The position numbers and the translations under genes were made by a program. Below the pieces are notes generated by a model. The model was not told the DNA's origin. It was given only the letters and a program-made list of their open reading frames with translations, and did no database searches. From NCBI RefSeq assembly GCF_026011795.1, contig NZ_BRVS01000005.1, positions 1 to 64,000 of the forward strand: a DNA stretch of 64,000 nt. Reading direction: 5' to 3'. The first letter of the stretch is position 1. Each line of letters begins with the position of its first letter. This DNA comes from Arthrobacter mangrovi (GTDB lineage: Bacteria; Actinomycetota; Actinomycetes; Actinomycetales; Micrococcaceae). Positions 1-7,661 of the stretch are shown here, in pieces.

Positions 1-245
1 GGGGCTACGGATTGACCAAGCGAGGCGGCCAGGTCAGCCTGCTCGACAGCGTGGGCGCCCACGACTTGGAAGAAGTCAACGACCTTCGATACATCTTCGA
101 TTGCTGCTACTACTGCGGCCAAGTCCCGATGCGGCAGAGCGGCTGCCTCGGCCTGGAACCGCTCGGCGAGTTCCAACAGGCGCTCCCGGATTCCAAAGAT
201 GGATGTTTCCATCTCTTCGGTTGCGTCCAACGAGGTGAGAGCCAT
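1..245 (-). CDS. DUF222/13E12-family protein, N-terminal part (cut by window edge)
   Basis: On the minus strand an ATG at 245 opens a frame that continues through the left edge with 81 codons and no stop. The peptide is helical and Ala/Leu/Glu-rich, and ends near the edge in VVGAHAVEQADLAA. That segment resembles the DUF222 (13E12 repeat) N-terminal region which, in Micrococcaceae, normally precedes a C-terminal HNH nuclease domain. Any HNH domain would lie outside the window, so no catalytic residue can be checked. The gene is divergent from the homoprotocatechuate operon. These proteins are often multicopy and of unknown role. Family call is moderate; function is not established. Confidence 0.6.
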   Translation of the reverse strand, partial: MALTSLDATEEMETSIFGIRERLLELAERFQAEAAALPHRDLAAVVAAIEDVSKVVDFFQVVGAHAVEQADLAASLGQSVA

Positions 246-384
246 GCCGCCACCTTATGAGTACAGGCATTAGAGGGGCGAGCAAAAACAGGCGGTGTGT
301 AGGTCCAGTGGCTCCTCCAAGTCCGCAGCCGCTACACCGTCAATGGCCCAGATGGCTGGCCGTTAGGGAATGTTCCTCCAAGGG

Positions 385-413
385 TTGACGTGACCGGCCG
401 CACAGGCCATGAT
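385..413 (+). promoter_or_regulatory. Promoter of the homoprotocatechuate operon
   Basis: A TTGACG -35 box (385-390) and a CATGAT -10 box (408-413) are separated by 17 bp. The predicted transcription start near 420 leaves a leader of about 33 nt before the TTG start codon at 453. The upstream GTG at 390 in the same frame would overlap the -35 box, so it is unlikely to be the start. Confidence 0.5.
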
Positions 414-415
414 AG

Positions 416-427
416 ATCGTATACGAT
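416..427. promoter_or_regulatory. Palindromic candidate operator for the GntR-FCD regulator
   Basis: ATCGTATACGAT is a perfect 12-bp palindrome placed immediately after the -10 box, over the predicted transcription start. GT-N-AC centred palindromes are typical operators of FCD-type GntR repressors, and such a regulator is the second gene of this operon (1973-2650). Binding here would block initiation, giving feedback repression relieved by a pathway intermediate. The sequence is seen; the assignment is inferred. Confidence 0.5.
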
Positions 428-452
428 TTCGTACATCACATCAGGAGGAGCC

Positions 453-1970
453 TTGTCCGACGGCAATAACGCCCGAAGCACCGCGCAGGCCACTTTGCAG
501 CAAGTGGACGCCCAGACAATCAATGAGGCCGGCAAGGTCCTGGCGGTCCACCTCTCCTACCGCTCGCGCGCCGAACAGCGCGGCCGCATTCCTGCCAACC
601 CCTCCTACTTCATGAAGGCCTCGTCGTCGCTGGCCCTCACCGGCGGCACCGTCGAACGCCCGGCCGGCACCGAACTTCTGGCCTTCGAGGGCGAAGTCGC
701 CCTGGTGATCGGCACCGCAGCCCGCCGGGTTTCGGTCGAGGACGCTTGGGGGCACGTCGGCTTCGTGACCGCCAGCAATGACCTCGGCGTCTACGACATC
801 AAGTACGCCGACAAGGGCTCGAATATCCGCTCCAAGTCGGGCGACGGCTTCACGCCGTTCGGCCCCGCCCTGCTGCCGGCGGCCGACATCAACCCGGATG
901 CACTGCGCATCCGCACCTGGGTAAACGGCGAGGCCGTCCAGGACGACACGACCGCGGGGCTGATCTTCTCCTTCGCGCAGATCGTTGCCGACCTGTCCCA
1001 GCTGATGACCCTGCAGCCGGGTGACGTCATCCTCACCGGGACGCCCGCCGGCTCCTCGGTCATCGTTCCCGGCGATGTCGTGGAGGTCGAGGTCGCCGAC
1101 GAGGCAGCGGGGCTGAGCACCGGACGCCTGTCCACGACCGTGGTCCAGGGCGAACACGGCTTCGCGTCCTTCGGCGACACCCCGAAGATCACGGACAAGG
1201 ACCGCATCGACGCCTTCGGCAGCGAAGAAGCGGCCGGTCTGGCTCCCGCCGTAACCGGCAAGTCGGCGCTGACGGACGACGTCAAGGCCAAGCTGCTCTC
1301 CGTCGCCACGGCCACAATTTCAGGTGCACTGCGCAAGCGTGGCCTCAACAACGTCAGCGTCGACGGTCTGCTGGCTACCAAGCCGGGCCAGAAAGTCATC
1401 GGCACCGCACGGACGCTGCGTTACGTCCCCAACCGCGAAGACCTATTCAAGAGCCACGGCGGCGGATACAACGCCCAGAAGCGGATCATCGACGCCGTCG
1501 GACCCGGCGAGATCCTGGTCATGGAGGCGCGCGGCGAAAAGGGCTCGGGTACGCTCGGCGACATTCTCGCCATGCGTGCCCAGGTACGCGGCGCGGAAGC
1601 CATCATTACCGACGGCGGCGTCCGTGACCTTTCCGAGGTTGCGGCCCTGGACATCCCGACTTTCTACAACGGAGCCCATCCTGCAGTGCTCGGGCGCAAG
1701 CATGTCCCGTGGGACTACGACGTGACCATCGGTTGCGGCGGCGCCACGATCCAGCCGGGCGACATCATCATCGCGGATGACAATGGCATCCTCGTGATCC
1801 CGCCGGCCCTGGCCGCCGAAATCGCGGACGAGGTCGTCGAGCAGGAGCGCCGCGACAGCTTCGTGTTCCAGATGGTCAAGGAAGGACACAAGATCGACGG
1901 CCTGTTCCCGATGAACGCCGACTGGCTGGCCAAGTACCAGCAGTGGGTTGCAGAAGGCAACGGGGCCTAA
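453..1970 (+). CDS. Fumarylacetoacetate hydrolase-family / RraA-family fusion protein
   Basis: A 505-aa two-domain protein. The N-terminal half is an FAH/HpaG-type domain with the E-x-E metal ligands (about residues 79 and 81), a following Asp near 110, the KSGDGFTPFGP motif and DVILTGTPAG. Members of this fold decarboxylate or isomerise 2-oxo-acid intermediates of meta-cleavage pathways. The C-terminal half (about 280-500) is an RraA-like domain with GGVRD and a GDIIIADDNGILVIP segment; catalytic members are class II pyruvate aldolases or oxaloacetate decarboxylases. A TTG start is chosen because AGGAGG lies at 443-448. It heads the operon containing hpaE and hpaD, so it probably acts after ring cleavage: decarboxylation by the first domain and perhaps retro-aldol cleavage by the second. 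The second activity is an inference. Confidence 0.8.
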   Translation: MSDGNNARSTAQATLQQVDAQTINEAGKVLAVHLSYRSRAEQRGRIPANPSYFMKASSSLALTGGTVERPAGTELLAFEGEVALVIGTAARRVSVEDAWGHVGFVTASNDLGVYDIKYADKGSNIRSKSGDGFTPFGPALLPAADINPDALRIRTWVNGEAVQDDTTAGLIFSFAQIVADLSQLMTLQPGDVILTGTPAGSSVIVPGDVVEVEVADEAAGLSTGRLSTTVVQGEHGFASFGDTPKITDKDRIDAFGSEEAAGLAPAVTGKSALTDDVKAKLLSVATATISGALRKRGLNNVSVDGLLATKPGQKVIGTARTLRYVPNREDLFKSHGGGYNAQKRIIDAVGPGEILVMEARGEKGSGTLGDILAMRAQVRGAEAIITDGGVRDLSEVAALDIPTFYNGAHPAVLGRKHVPWDYDVTIGCGGATIQPGDIIIADDNGILVIPPALAAEIADEVVEQERRDSFVFQMVKEGHKIDGLFPMNADWLAKYQQWVAEGNGA

Positions 1971-1972
1971 CC

Positions 1973-2650
1973 ATGTCGACCGCCGCGACGACGACCGCCT
2001 CGAAGTCGGAACGGGCCTACCAGCTGCTCCATGAGCGGATCGGCAACGGCCAGCTGGTGCCGGGTTACCGCCTGGTGCTGAGCAGCATTGCCGACGAACT
2101 CGGCTGCAGCGTGGTACCGGTCCGGGAAGCGATCCGACGGCTTGAGGCCGAAGGACTCGTCACCTTCGAGCGGAACGTCGGAGCAACGGTCGCCTCCATC
2201 GACGCCACGCTCTACCTGCACACCATGCAGACCCTGAGCATCGTCGAAGGCGCCGCGACGGGCCTGGCCGCCCACCTCATCACCGACGAGGACCTTCGCC
2301 GCGCGCGCGAGCTGAACAACCAGCTGCGCGAGTGCCTGGAGAACTTTGAACCGGTCCGCTTCACGCGGCTGAACAACGAATTCCACGCCATCCTCTACGG
2401 CCGCTGCCCCAATCCGCACATCCTGGACCTGGTGCACCGCGGCTGGAACCGCCTGAACGCCATGCGTGCCTCCAGCTTCGACCTCGTGCCCGGCCGGGCG
2501 CGGGAGTCCGTCGCAGAACACGAAGGGCTGCTCGAACTGCTGGAAGCCAAAGCCAGCCCGCACGAGATCGAGATGGCCGCCCGGGCGCACCGGACGGGCA
2601 CGCTCAACGCCTACATGGCCCAGAAGAACCAATCACCCTCCCTCCTTTAG
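1973..2650 (+). CDS. GntR family transcriptional regulator (FCD type)
   Basis: A 225-aa regulator starting 2 bp after the preceding stop, so it is co-transcribed. The N-terminal winged helix (about 15-75) reads IADELGCSVVPVREAIRRLEAEGL, shortened here to its core VPVREAIRRLEAEGL, characteristic of GntR. The C-terminal helical FCD domain contains the usual metal/ligand residues, with ARESVAEHEGLLELLEA and RAHRTGTLN near the end. It is probably the pathway-specific repressor of this operon, with ring-cleavage substrate or product as effector. The palindrome at 416-427 is its best candidate operator. Confidence 0.85.
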   Translation: MSTAATTTASKSERAYQLLHERIGNGQLVPGYRLVLSSIADELGCSVVPVREAIRRLEAEGLVTFERNVGATVASIDATLYLHTMQTLSIVEGAATGLAAHLITDEDLRRARELNNQLRECLENFEPVRFTRLNNEFHAILYGRCPNPHILDLVHRGWNRLNAMRASSFDLVPGRARESVAEHEGLLELLEAKASPHEIEMAARAHRTGTLNAYMAQKNQSPSLL

Positions 2651-2684
2651 CCAACCTCCGCCAACCCACAACGAAAGGTAGATC

Positions 2685-4214
2685 ATGGCCGACCACTTTG
2701 TGCCCGAGAACCTGCCCACCCACCTCCAGCACTACATCGGCGGCAAGCTCGTCGACTCGATCGACGGCGATACCTTCGACGTGCTGGACCCGGTCACCAA
2801 CAAGCCGTACATCAAGGCCGCGTCCGGCAAGGTCGCCGACGTCGCCGCGGCAGTCGCCGCCGCCAAGGACGCTTTCGAGAACGGCCCCTGGCCGAACATG
2901 CTTCCCCGCGAGCGTTCCCGCGTGCTGCACCGCATCGCCGACATCGTCGAGTCCCGCGGCCAGGAGCTCGCCGAGATGGAGTGCTTCGACACCGGCCTGC
3001 CGATCAAGCAGGCCCTGGGCCAGGCGCGCCGCGCCGCGGAGAACTTCCGTTTCTTCGCCGACCTGATCGTTGCCCAGCACGACGACGCCTTCAAGGTCCC
3101 CGGCCGCCAGGCCAACTACGTCAACCGCAAGCCCATCGGCGTGGCCGGCCTGATCACGCCGTGGAACACCCCCTTCATGCTCGAGTCCTGGAAGCTGGGC
3201 CCGGCCCTGGCGACCGGCAACACCGTGGTCCTGAAGCCCGCCGAGTTCACCCCGCTCTCCGCCTCCCTGTGGCCGGGAATCTTCGAAGAGGCCGGCCTGC
3301 CGGAGGGCGTCTTCAACATCGTCCACGGCTTCGGCGAAGAGGGCTACGCGGGCGATTCCCTGGTCAAGCACCCGGATGTTCCGCTGATCTCCTTCACCGG
3401 CGAGTCCCGCACCGGCCAGATCATCTTCGGCAACGCGGCTCCCTACCTGAAGGGCCTGTCCATGGAGCTGGGCGGCAAGTCCCCCGCCGTCGTCTTCGCC
3501 GATGCCGACCTGGAGGCCGCCATCGACGCGACCATCTTCGGCGTCTTCTCCCTCAACGGCGAGCGCTGCACCGCCGGATCCCGCATCCTGGTCGAGCGGA
3601 GCATCTACGACGAGTTCGTGGAGCGCTACTCCGCCCAGGCAAAGCGCGTGAAGGTCGGCTATCCCCACGACGAGGCGACCGAGGTCGGTGCCCTGGTCCA
3701 CCCGGAGCACTTCGAAAAGGTCATGTCCTACGTGGAGATCGGCAAGCAGGAGGCACGCCTGACCGCCGGCGGCGGCCGCCCGGAGGCATTCCCGGAAGGC
3801 AACTTCATCCAGCCGACCGTCTTCGCCGACGTCGCACCGGATGCCCGGATCTTCCAGGAGGAAATCTTCGGCCCGGTCGTCGCCATCACCCCGTTCGACT
3901 CGGACGAGGAGGCGCTGGAACTGGCCAACAACACCAAGTACGGCCTCGCCGCCTACATCTGGACCAATGACCTCAAGCGGGCCCACAACTTTGCCCAGAA
4001 CGTTGAGGCCGGCATGGTGTGGCTGAACTCCAACAACGTCCGCGACCTGCGCACCCCCTTCGGCGGCGTCAAGGCCTCCGGCCTGGGCCATGAGGGCGGC
4101 TACCGCTCCATCGACTTCTACACCGACCAGCAGGCCGTCCACATCAACCTCGGCGAGGTGCACAACCCGGTCTTCGGCAAGGCCGAGGACGCCGGCGCCG
4201 TCAGCGACAGCTAG
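2685..4214 (+). CDS. hpaE: 5-carboxymethyl-2-hydroxymuconate semialdehyde dehydrogenase
   Basis: A 509-aa NAD-dependent aldehyde dehydrogenase. The catalytic cysteine is C295 in NGERCTAGS, the general base is E261 in MELGGKSP, and N161 sits in TPWNTPF. The family is large, but position between a GntR regulator and hpaD fits oxidation of 5-carboxymethyl-2-hydroxymuconate semialdehyde, the ring-cleavage product, to the dicarboxylate. The gene has an AAAGG-type ribosome site and lies 34 bp after the regulator. Substrate comes from context rather than from residues; it might also accept aryl acetaldehydes made by the amine oxidase at 7654-9564. Confidence 0.85.
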   Translation: MADHFVPENLPTHLQHYIGGKLVDSIDGDTFDVLDPVTNKPYIKAASGKVADVAAAVAAAKDAFENGPWPNMLPRERSRVLHRIADIVESRGQELAEMECFDTGLPIKQALGQARRAAENFRFFADLIVAQHDDAFKVPGRQANYVNRKPIGVAGLITPWNTPFMLESWKLGPALATGNTVVLKPAEFTPLSASLWPGIFEEAGLPEGVFNIVHGFGEEGYAGDSLVKHPDVPLISFTGESRTGQIIFGNAAPYLKGLSMELGGKSPAVVFADADLEAAIDATIFGVFSLNGERCTAGSRILVERSIYDEFVERYSAQAKRVKVGYPHDEATEVGALVHPEHFEKVMSYVEIGKQEARLTAGGGRPEAFPEGNFIQPTVFADVAPDARIFQEEIFGPVVAITPFDSDEEALELANNTKYGLAAYIWTNDLKRAHNFAQNVEAGMVWLNSNNVRDLRTPFGGVKASGLGHEGGYRSIDFYTDQQAVHINLGEVHNPVFGKAEDAGAVSDS

Positions 4215-4243
4215 CCCTTAGACACATCCCAAAGGAGAGAACA

Positions 4244-5341
4244 ATGAGCAACGAGATTCCCAAGCCTTCCGTCCCGGCACCCGACATCCTGCGCTGCGCG
4301 TACATGGAGATCGTCGTCACCGACCTCGCCAAGTCCCGCGCCTTCTACGTCGACCTGCTCGGCCTGCACGTCACCGAAGAAGACGAGAACGCGATCTACC
4401 TGCGCTCCTTCGAGGAATTCATCCACCACAACCTGGTGCTCCGCAAGGGCCCCGTGGCCGCCGTCGCCGCCTTCTCCTACCGCGTGCGCAGCCCCGAGGA
4501 CGTGGACAAGGCCGAGGCCTACTACCAGGAACTCGGCTGCCGCACCGAACGCCGCAAGGAAGGCTTCGTCAAGGGCATCGGCGACTCGCTCCGCGTGGAG
4601 GACCCGCTGGGCTTCCCCTACGAGTTCTTCCACGAGACCGAGCACGTCGAGCGCCTGCACATGCGCTACGACCTCTACTCCGCCGGCGAACTCGTCCGCC
4701 TGGACCACTTCAACCAGGTCACCCCGGACGTCCCGCGCGGCCGCAAGTACCTCGAAGACCTCGGCTTCCGCGTCACCGAAGACATCAAGGACGCCGAGGG
4801 CACCACCTACGCCGCCTGGATGCACCGCAAGGGCACCGTCCACGACACCGCCCTCACCGGCGGCAACGGCCCGCGCATGCACCACGTCGCCTTCTCCACC
4901 CACGAGAAGCACAACATCATCCAGATCTGCGACAAGATGGGCGCCCTGCGCATGTCCGACCGGATCGAGCGCGGCCCCGGCCGGCACGGCGTCTCCAACG
5001 CCTTCTACCTCTACATCCTGGACCCGGACGGCCACCGCGTGGAGATCTACACCCAGGACTACTACACCGGCGACCCGGACAACCCCGTCATCACCTGGGA
5101 CGTCCACGACAACCAGCGCCGCGACTGGTGGGGCAACCCCGTCGTCCCGTCCTGGTACACCGAAGCCTCCCTGGTCCTCGACCTGGACGGCAACCCGCAG
5201 GAAGTCGCCAAGCGCGAAGACACCTCCGAAATGGAGGTGACCATCGGCGCCGACGGGTTCTCCTACACCCGCGCGGACGACGAGTCCGGCTCCTACCGCG
5301 GCGAGGCGGCCAAGGGCTTCAAGCTCGGCAACCTGGTCTGA
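4244..5341 (+). CDS. hpaD: 3,4-dihydroxyphenylacetate (homoprotocatechuate) 2,3-dioxygenase
   Basis: A 365-aa extradiol dioxygenase of the vicinal-oxygen-chelate fold, the length of the crystallised Brevibacterium fuscum HPCD and A. globiformis MndD. Metal ligands H155 (RLDHFNQV), H214 (MHHVAFST) and E267 (HRVEIYT) are at the canonical positions, as are the acid/base H200 and Y257. It cleaves homoprotocatechuate next to its hydroxyls to give 5-carboxymethyl-2-hydroxymuconate semialdehyde. Whether it uses Fe(II) or Mn(II) cannot be read from sequence. It has a strong AAGGAG site at 4232 and is last in the operon, followed by a large hairpin. Confidence 0.96.
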   Translation: MSNEIPKPSVPAPDILRCAYMEIVVTDLAKSRAFYVDLLGLHVTEEDENAIYLRSFEEFIHHNLVLRKGPVAAVAAFSYRVRSPEDVDKAEAYYQELGCRTERRKEGFVKGIGDSLRVEDPLGFPYEFFHETEHVERLHMRYDLYSAGELVRLDHFNQVTPDVPRGRKYLEDLGFRVTEDIKDAEGTTYAAWMHRKGTVHDTALTGGNGPRMHHVAFSTHEKHNIIQICDKMGALRMSDRIERGPGRHGVSNAFYLYILDPDGHRVEIYTQDYYTGDPDNPVITWDVHDNQRRDWWGNPVVPSWYTEASLVLDLDGNPQEVAKREDTSEMEVTIGADGFSYTRADDESGSYRGEAAKGFKLGNLV

Positions 5342-5384
5342 TCCCGGGCCTGGCGCCCAACGCGCCGGGCAGCACGGACAAACG

Positions 5385-5428
5385 GTGACAAGTACGGCGG
5401 CGGCACGCACCGCCGTCGTACTTGTCAC
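5385..5428. terminator. Bidirectional hairpin between hpaD and the DHA2 transporter
   Basis: Two 19-base arms (5385-5403 and 5410-5428) pair fully apart from one G-U wobble, with a 6-base loop. The structure lies between convergent genes and is a strong candidate terminator for both, though no long T run follows on either strand. Confidence 0.7.
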
Positions 5429-5547
5429 CTTCCGCGTTAAGGACCACGCAGTTACCCCACTGGCCCGGAGCGGTACGCCGGGAACGGGCGGGGACGGCGC
5501 GCCGGGAACGGCGGAACGGTGCTCCGGAAGGCCCGACGCGGCAGCGC

Positions 5548-7023
5548 TCAGACGTGTCCGGCGCGGATGCGGGCCCGCTGGTCCTTGACTGCGATGGCCA
5601 GCGTCGCGAGGACGATCACGGCGATCGCCGAGAAGCCGATGGTGATCGCCGTCGTCCAGTTGGTCTGCGCCAGGGTGGCGAATGAAATGGCGGTGATGAG
5701 CGCGATGCCGACGGCCGTGCCGATGCGCTGGCCGGTCTGCTGGACGCCGCCGGCACTGCCCGCATAGTCGATCGGGATCTCGGCGAGCGTCAGCGTCTGG
5801 TTCGGGCTGACCACCAGCCCCTGTGCGGCGCCGACGAAGGACAGGCTCAGCATCAGCCACCAGATGCTGGTCCCGTTCAGCTGGTTCAGGTGGACCACGA
5901 GCACACTGGATGCCAGCCCGACCAGGGCGCTGGCAATCCCCCAGATGACCACCTTGCGGCCGTATTCCGTGACCTTACCGCCCGCCCAATGCGACCCGAG
6001 GGCCACCATGACTGCCGCGGGCAGCCCCACGAGGCCTGCCTCCAGCGCCGTCCGGCCGAGGCCGTCCTGCAGGTACAGGGCGACCAGCACCCACACACTG
6101 GTCATGCCCATCATGTAAAGACCGGAGATCGCGGTCCCGTTGGCGAAGCTGGAGAGCCTGAACAGCGCCGGATCCACCATCGGGCTGCGGCCGATCCGCT
6201 TGTACCGGTTCTCCCACCACACCCAGGCCGCGAGTCCGGCCAGGCCCACGGGCAGCAGCACCCACACCCAGGCGGCTTCCCGCGACTCGACGAACGGCAG
6301 CAGCAGGACCAGCACTACGGCCCCCAGCAGCAGGGAACCGACCGGGTCCAGATCACGCGGCCCGCGGCCGCCGGGATCCTGGCCGGCCGAGGGCGCCGTC
6401 CTGGTCCGCATCGGCTTGGGGAACCAGAGGAAGGCCAGGAAGGTGGCCAGGACTCCGACCGGGACGTTGACCAGGAAGGTCCAGCGCCAGCCGTTTTCTT
6501 CCCCGGCCAGTTCGACGAGGAGGCCGCCGATGAGCGGTCCGATGGCGGCCGAGACACCGATGACGCTGCCCAGCAGGCCGAAGGCCCGGGCCCGTTCCTC
6601 GCCGCGGAAGTACTGCTGGATCATGCCGATGGCCTGCGGGTTCAAAAGGCCCGCGCCGATGCCTTGGATGAAGCGGATGAAGTTGAGGCTGACCGGATCC
6701 TGGGCCAGCCCGGCCGCCACGGACGAGAGCGTGAACGTGATGAGGCCGGCGATGAAGATCGGCCCGCGGCCGAAAACGTCCCCGGCGCGTCCCGCCGCCA
6801 CCAGCACCACGCCGAAAGTCAGCGCGTAGCCCGAGAGCACCCACTGGATGTCGGACTGGGTGGCCCCGAGGCCGATCTCGATCGAGGGTAGTACGACATT
6901 GACGATGCTCACGCCCAGCAGGGCCATGAACACCGTCACGAGCAGGACCGTGAGGATGCGCCAGCGGCCGGGGTCCGGCACGAAGTCCGGATCCGCCGGC
7001 GGCTGGTTCGGGGACGCGCTCAC
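5548..7023 (-). CDS. DHA2-family (EmrB/QacA-like) MFS drug transporter
   Basis: A 491-aa membrane protein with the length and 14-helix pattern of the DHA2 family of proton-coupled exporters. The N-terminal part carries the family signatures: IVNVVLPSIE in helix 1, WVLSGYALTF in helix 2, GRAGDVFGRG after it (motif A) and GAGLLNPQAIGMI. Substrates are typically lipophilic cations or antibiotics; none can be assigned. It lies downstream of the small membrane protein and amine oxidase on the same strand, separated by 95 bp, so it may be a separate unit. A role in exporting aromatic pathway compounds is possible but unsupported. Confidence 0.85.
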   Translation of the reverse strand: MSASPNQPPADPDFVPDPGRWRILTVLLVTVFMALLGVSIVNVVLPSIEIGLGATQSDIQWVLSGYALTFGVVLVAAGRAGDVFGRGPIFIAGLITFTLSSVAAGLAQDPVSLNFIRFIQGIGAGLLNPQAIGMIQQYFRGEERARAFGLLGSVIGVSAAIGPLIGGLLVELAGEENGWRWTFLVNVPVGVLATFLAFLWFPKPMRTRTAPSAGQDPGGRGPRDLDPVGSLLLGAVVLVLLLPFVESREAAWVWVLLPVGLAGLAAWVWWENRYKRIGRSPMVDPALFRLSSFANGTAISGLYMMGMTSVWVLVALYLQDGLGRTALEAGLVGLPAAVMVALGSHWAGGKVTEYGRKVVIWGIASALVGLASSVLVVHLNQLNGTSIWWLMLSLSFVGAAQGLVVSPNQTLTLAEIPIDYAGSAGGVQQTGQRIGTAVGIALITAISFATLAQTNWTTAITIGFSAIAVIVLATLAIAVKDQRARIRAGHV

Positions 7024-7118
7024 CCTCCATTCATACGCCGCGTGGCGGAAGCCACAAAACTTGCGCGGCCGTGTCCTGCGAAGCAGACTGCCGATCTATC
7101 AATACAGGGTCGCGGCGG

Positions 7119-7661
7119 CTATAGTTGCCTGGCTGATCGCCGGACCCAGGTGGCAGCGGCCATCGCCCCTGCCAGTTCCAGGAAAATCACCGCCAGCATG
7201 GGCTCGGCACTGCCGGCGCCCGCGCCTGTCCCCGCGGACGCTGCCTGCACCGTGGCGGCTACCGCGGTGTGGTGCGCCTGCACCCCGCCGGCAAGCGGCT
7301 GCACGAGTAGCAGCAGGTGGAAACCGGCCATCGCGAGGGCCATGGCCATGAAGCGGCGGGCCGCCCCGACGCATCCGGACCGCCAGAGCTGCACGATGCA
7401 GGAGAGGCAGGCCGCGGCCATCAGGACCATGAGTCCAAACTCCCACCAGTTCCCGCGGTGCAGCCACGCCATCCAGCCGTGGGCGGCGGCCGATGCCGCT
7501 GCCGCCCCGGCACAGAGCCTGGGGTGCAGCGGCACCGGCCGGCGGACCGCGACGTTCGGGCGTTCCCTCACGGCGCGACCGGCCATGGCCACGTCAGCGC
7601 CGGCCGGACCCGCCGTAGCGGTGCCGGCAACGGCCATGTCCGCGGTGGCCGTGTCAGCCAT
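7119..7661 (-). CDS. Small integral membrane protein coupled to amine oxidase
   Basis: A 180-aa protein not assigned to a known family. Its ATG at 7661 overlaps the amine oxidase stop codon (7654-7656), implying translational coupling. The first 30 residues are a low-complexity Met/Ala/Thr/Val/Gly run with repeated MAV and TAT words, and several in-frame ATGs could serve as later starts. Three clear hydrophobic segments follow: one around [17 protein letters not shown], one around [16 protein letters not shown], and one from [11 protein letters not shown] to TWV. A weaker segment precedes them, so four transmembrane helices are plausible. A copper- or amine-related membrane role is guessed from position only. 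Confidence 0.6.
   Translation of the reverse strand: MADTATADMAVAGTATAGPAGADVAMAGRAVRERPNVAVRRPVPLHPRLCAGAAAASAAAHGWMAWLHRGNWWEFGLMVLMAAACLSCIVQLWRSGCVGAARRFMAMALAMAGFHLLLLVQPLAGGVQAHHTAVAATVQAASAGTGAGAGSAEPMLAVIFLELAGAMAAATWVRRSARQL

Noticed and set aside
390-452. Upstream GTG start of the FAH-RraA fusion
   Set aside because: It lies on the promoter -35 box, while TTG at 453 has AGGAGG just upstream.
453-1970. Frameshift-joined separate FAH and RraA genes
   Set aside because: One continuous frame covers both domains, with no stop or internal ribosome site.
2604-5860. Long antisense open frames opposite hpaE and hpaD
   Set aside because: They are rich in Gly/Arg/Val/Asp with no motif and have no ribosome sites; high GC at third positions produces such frames.
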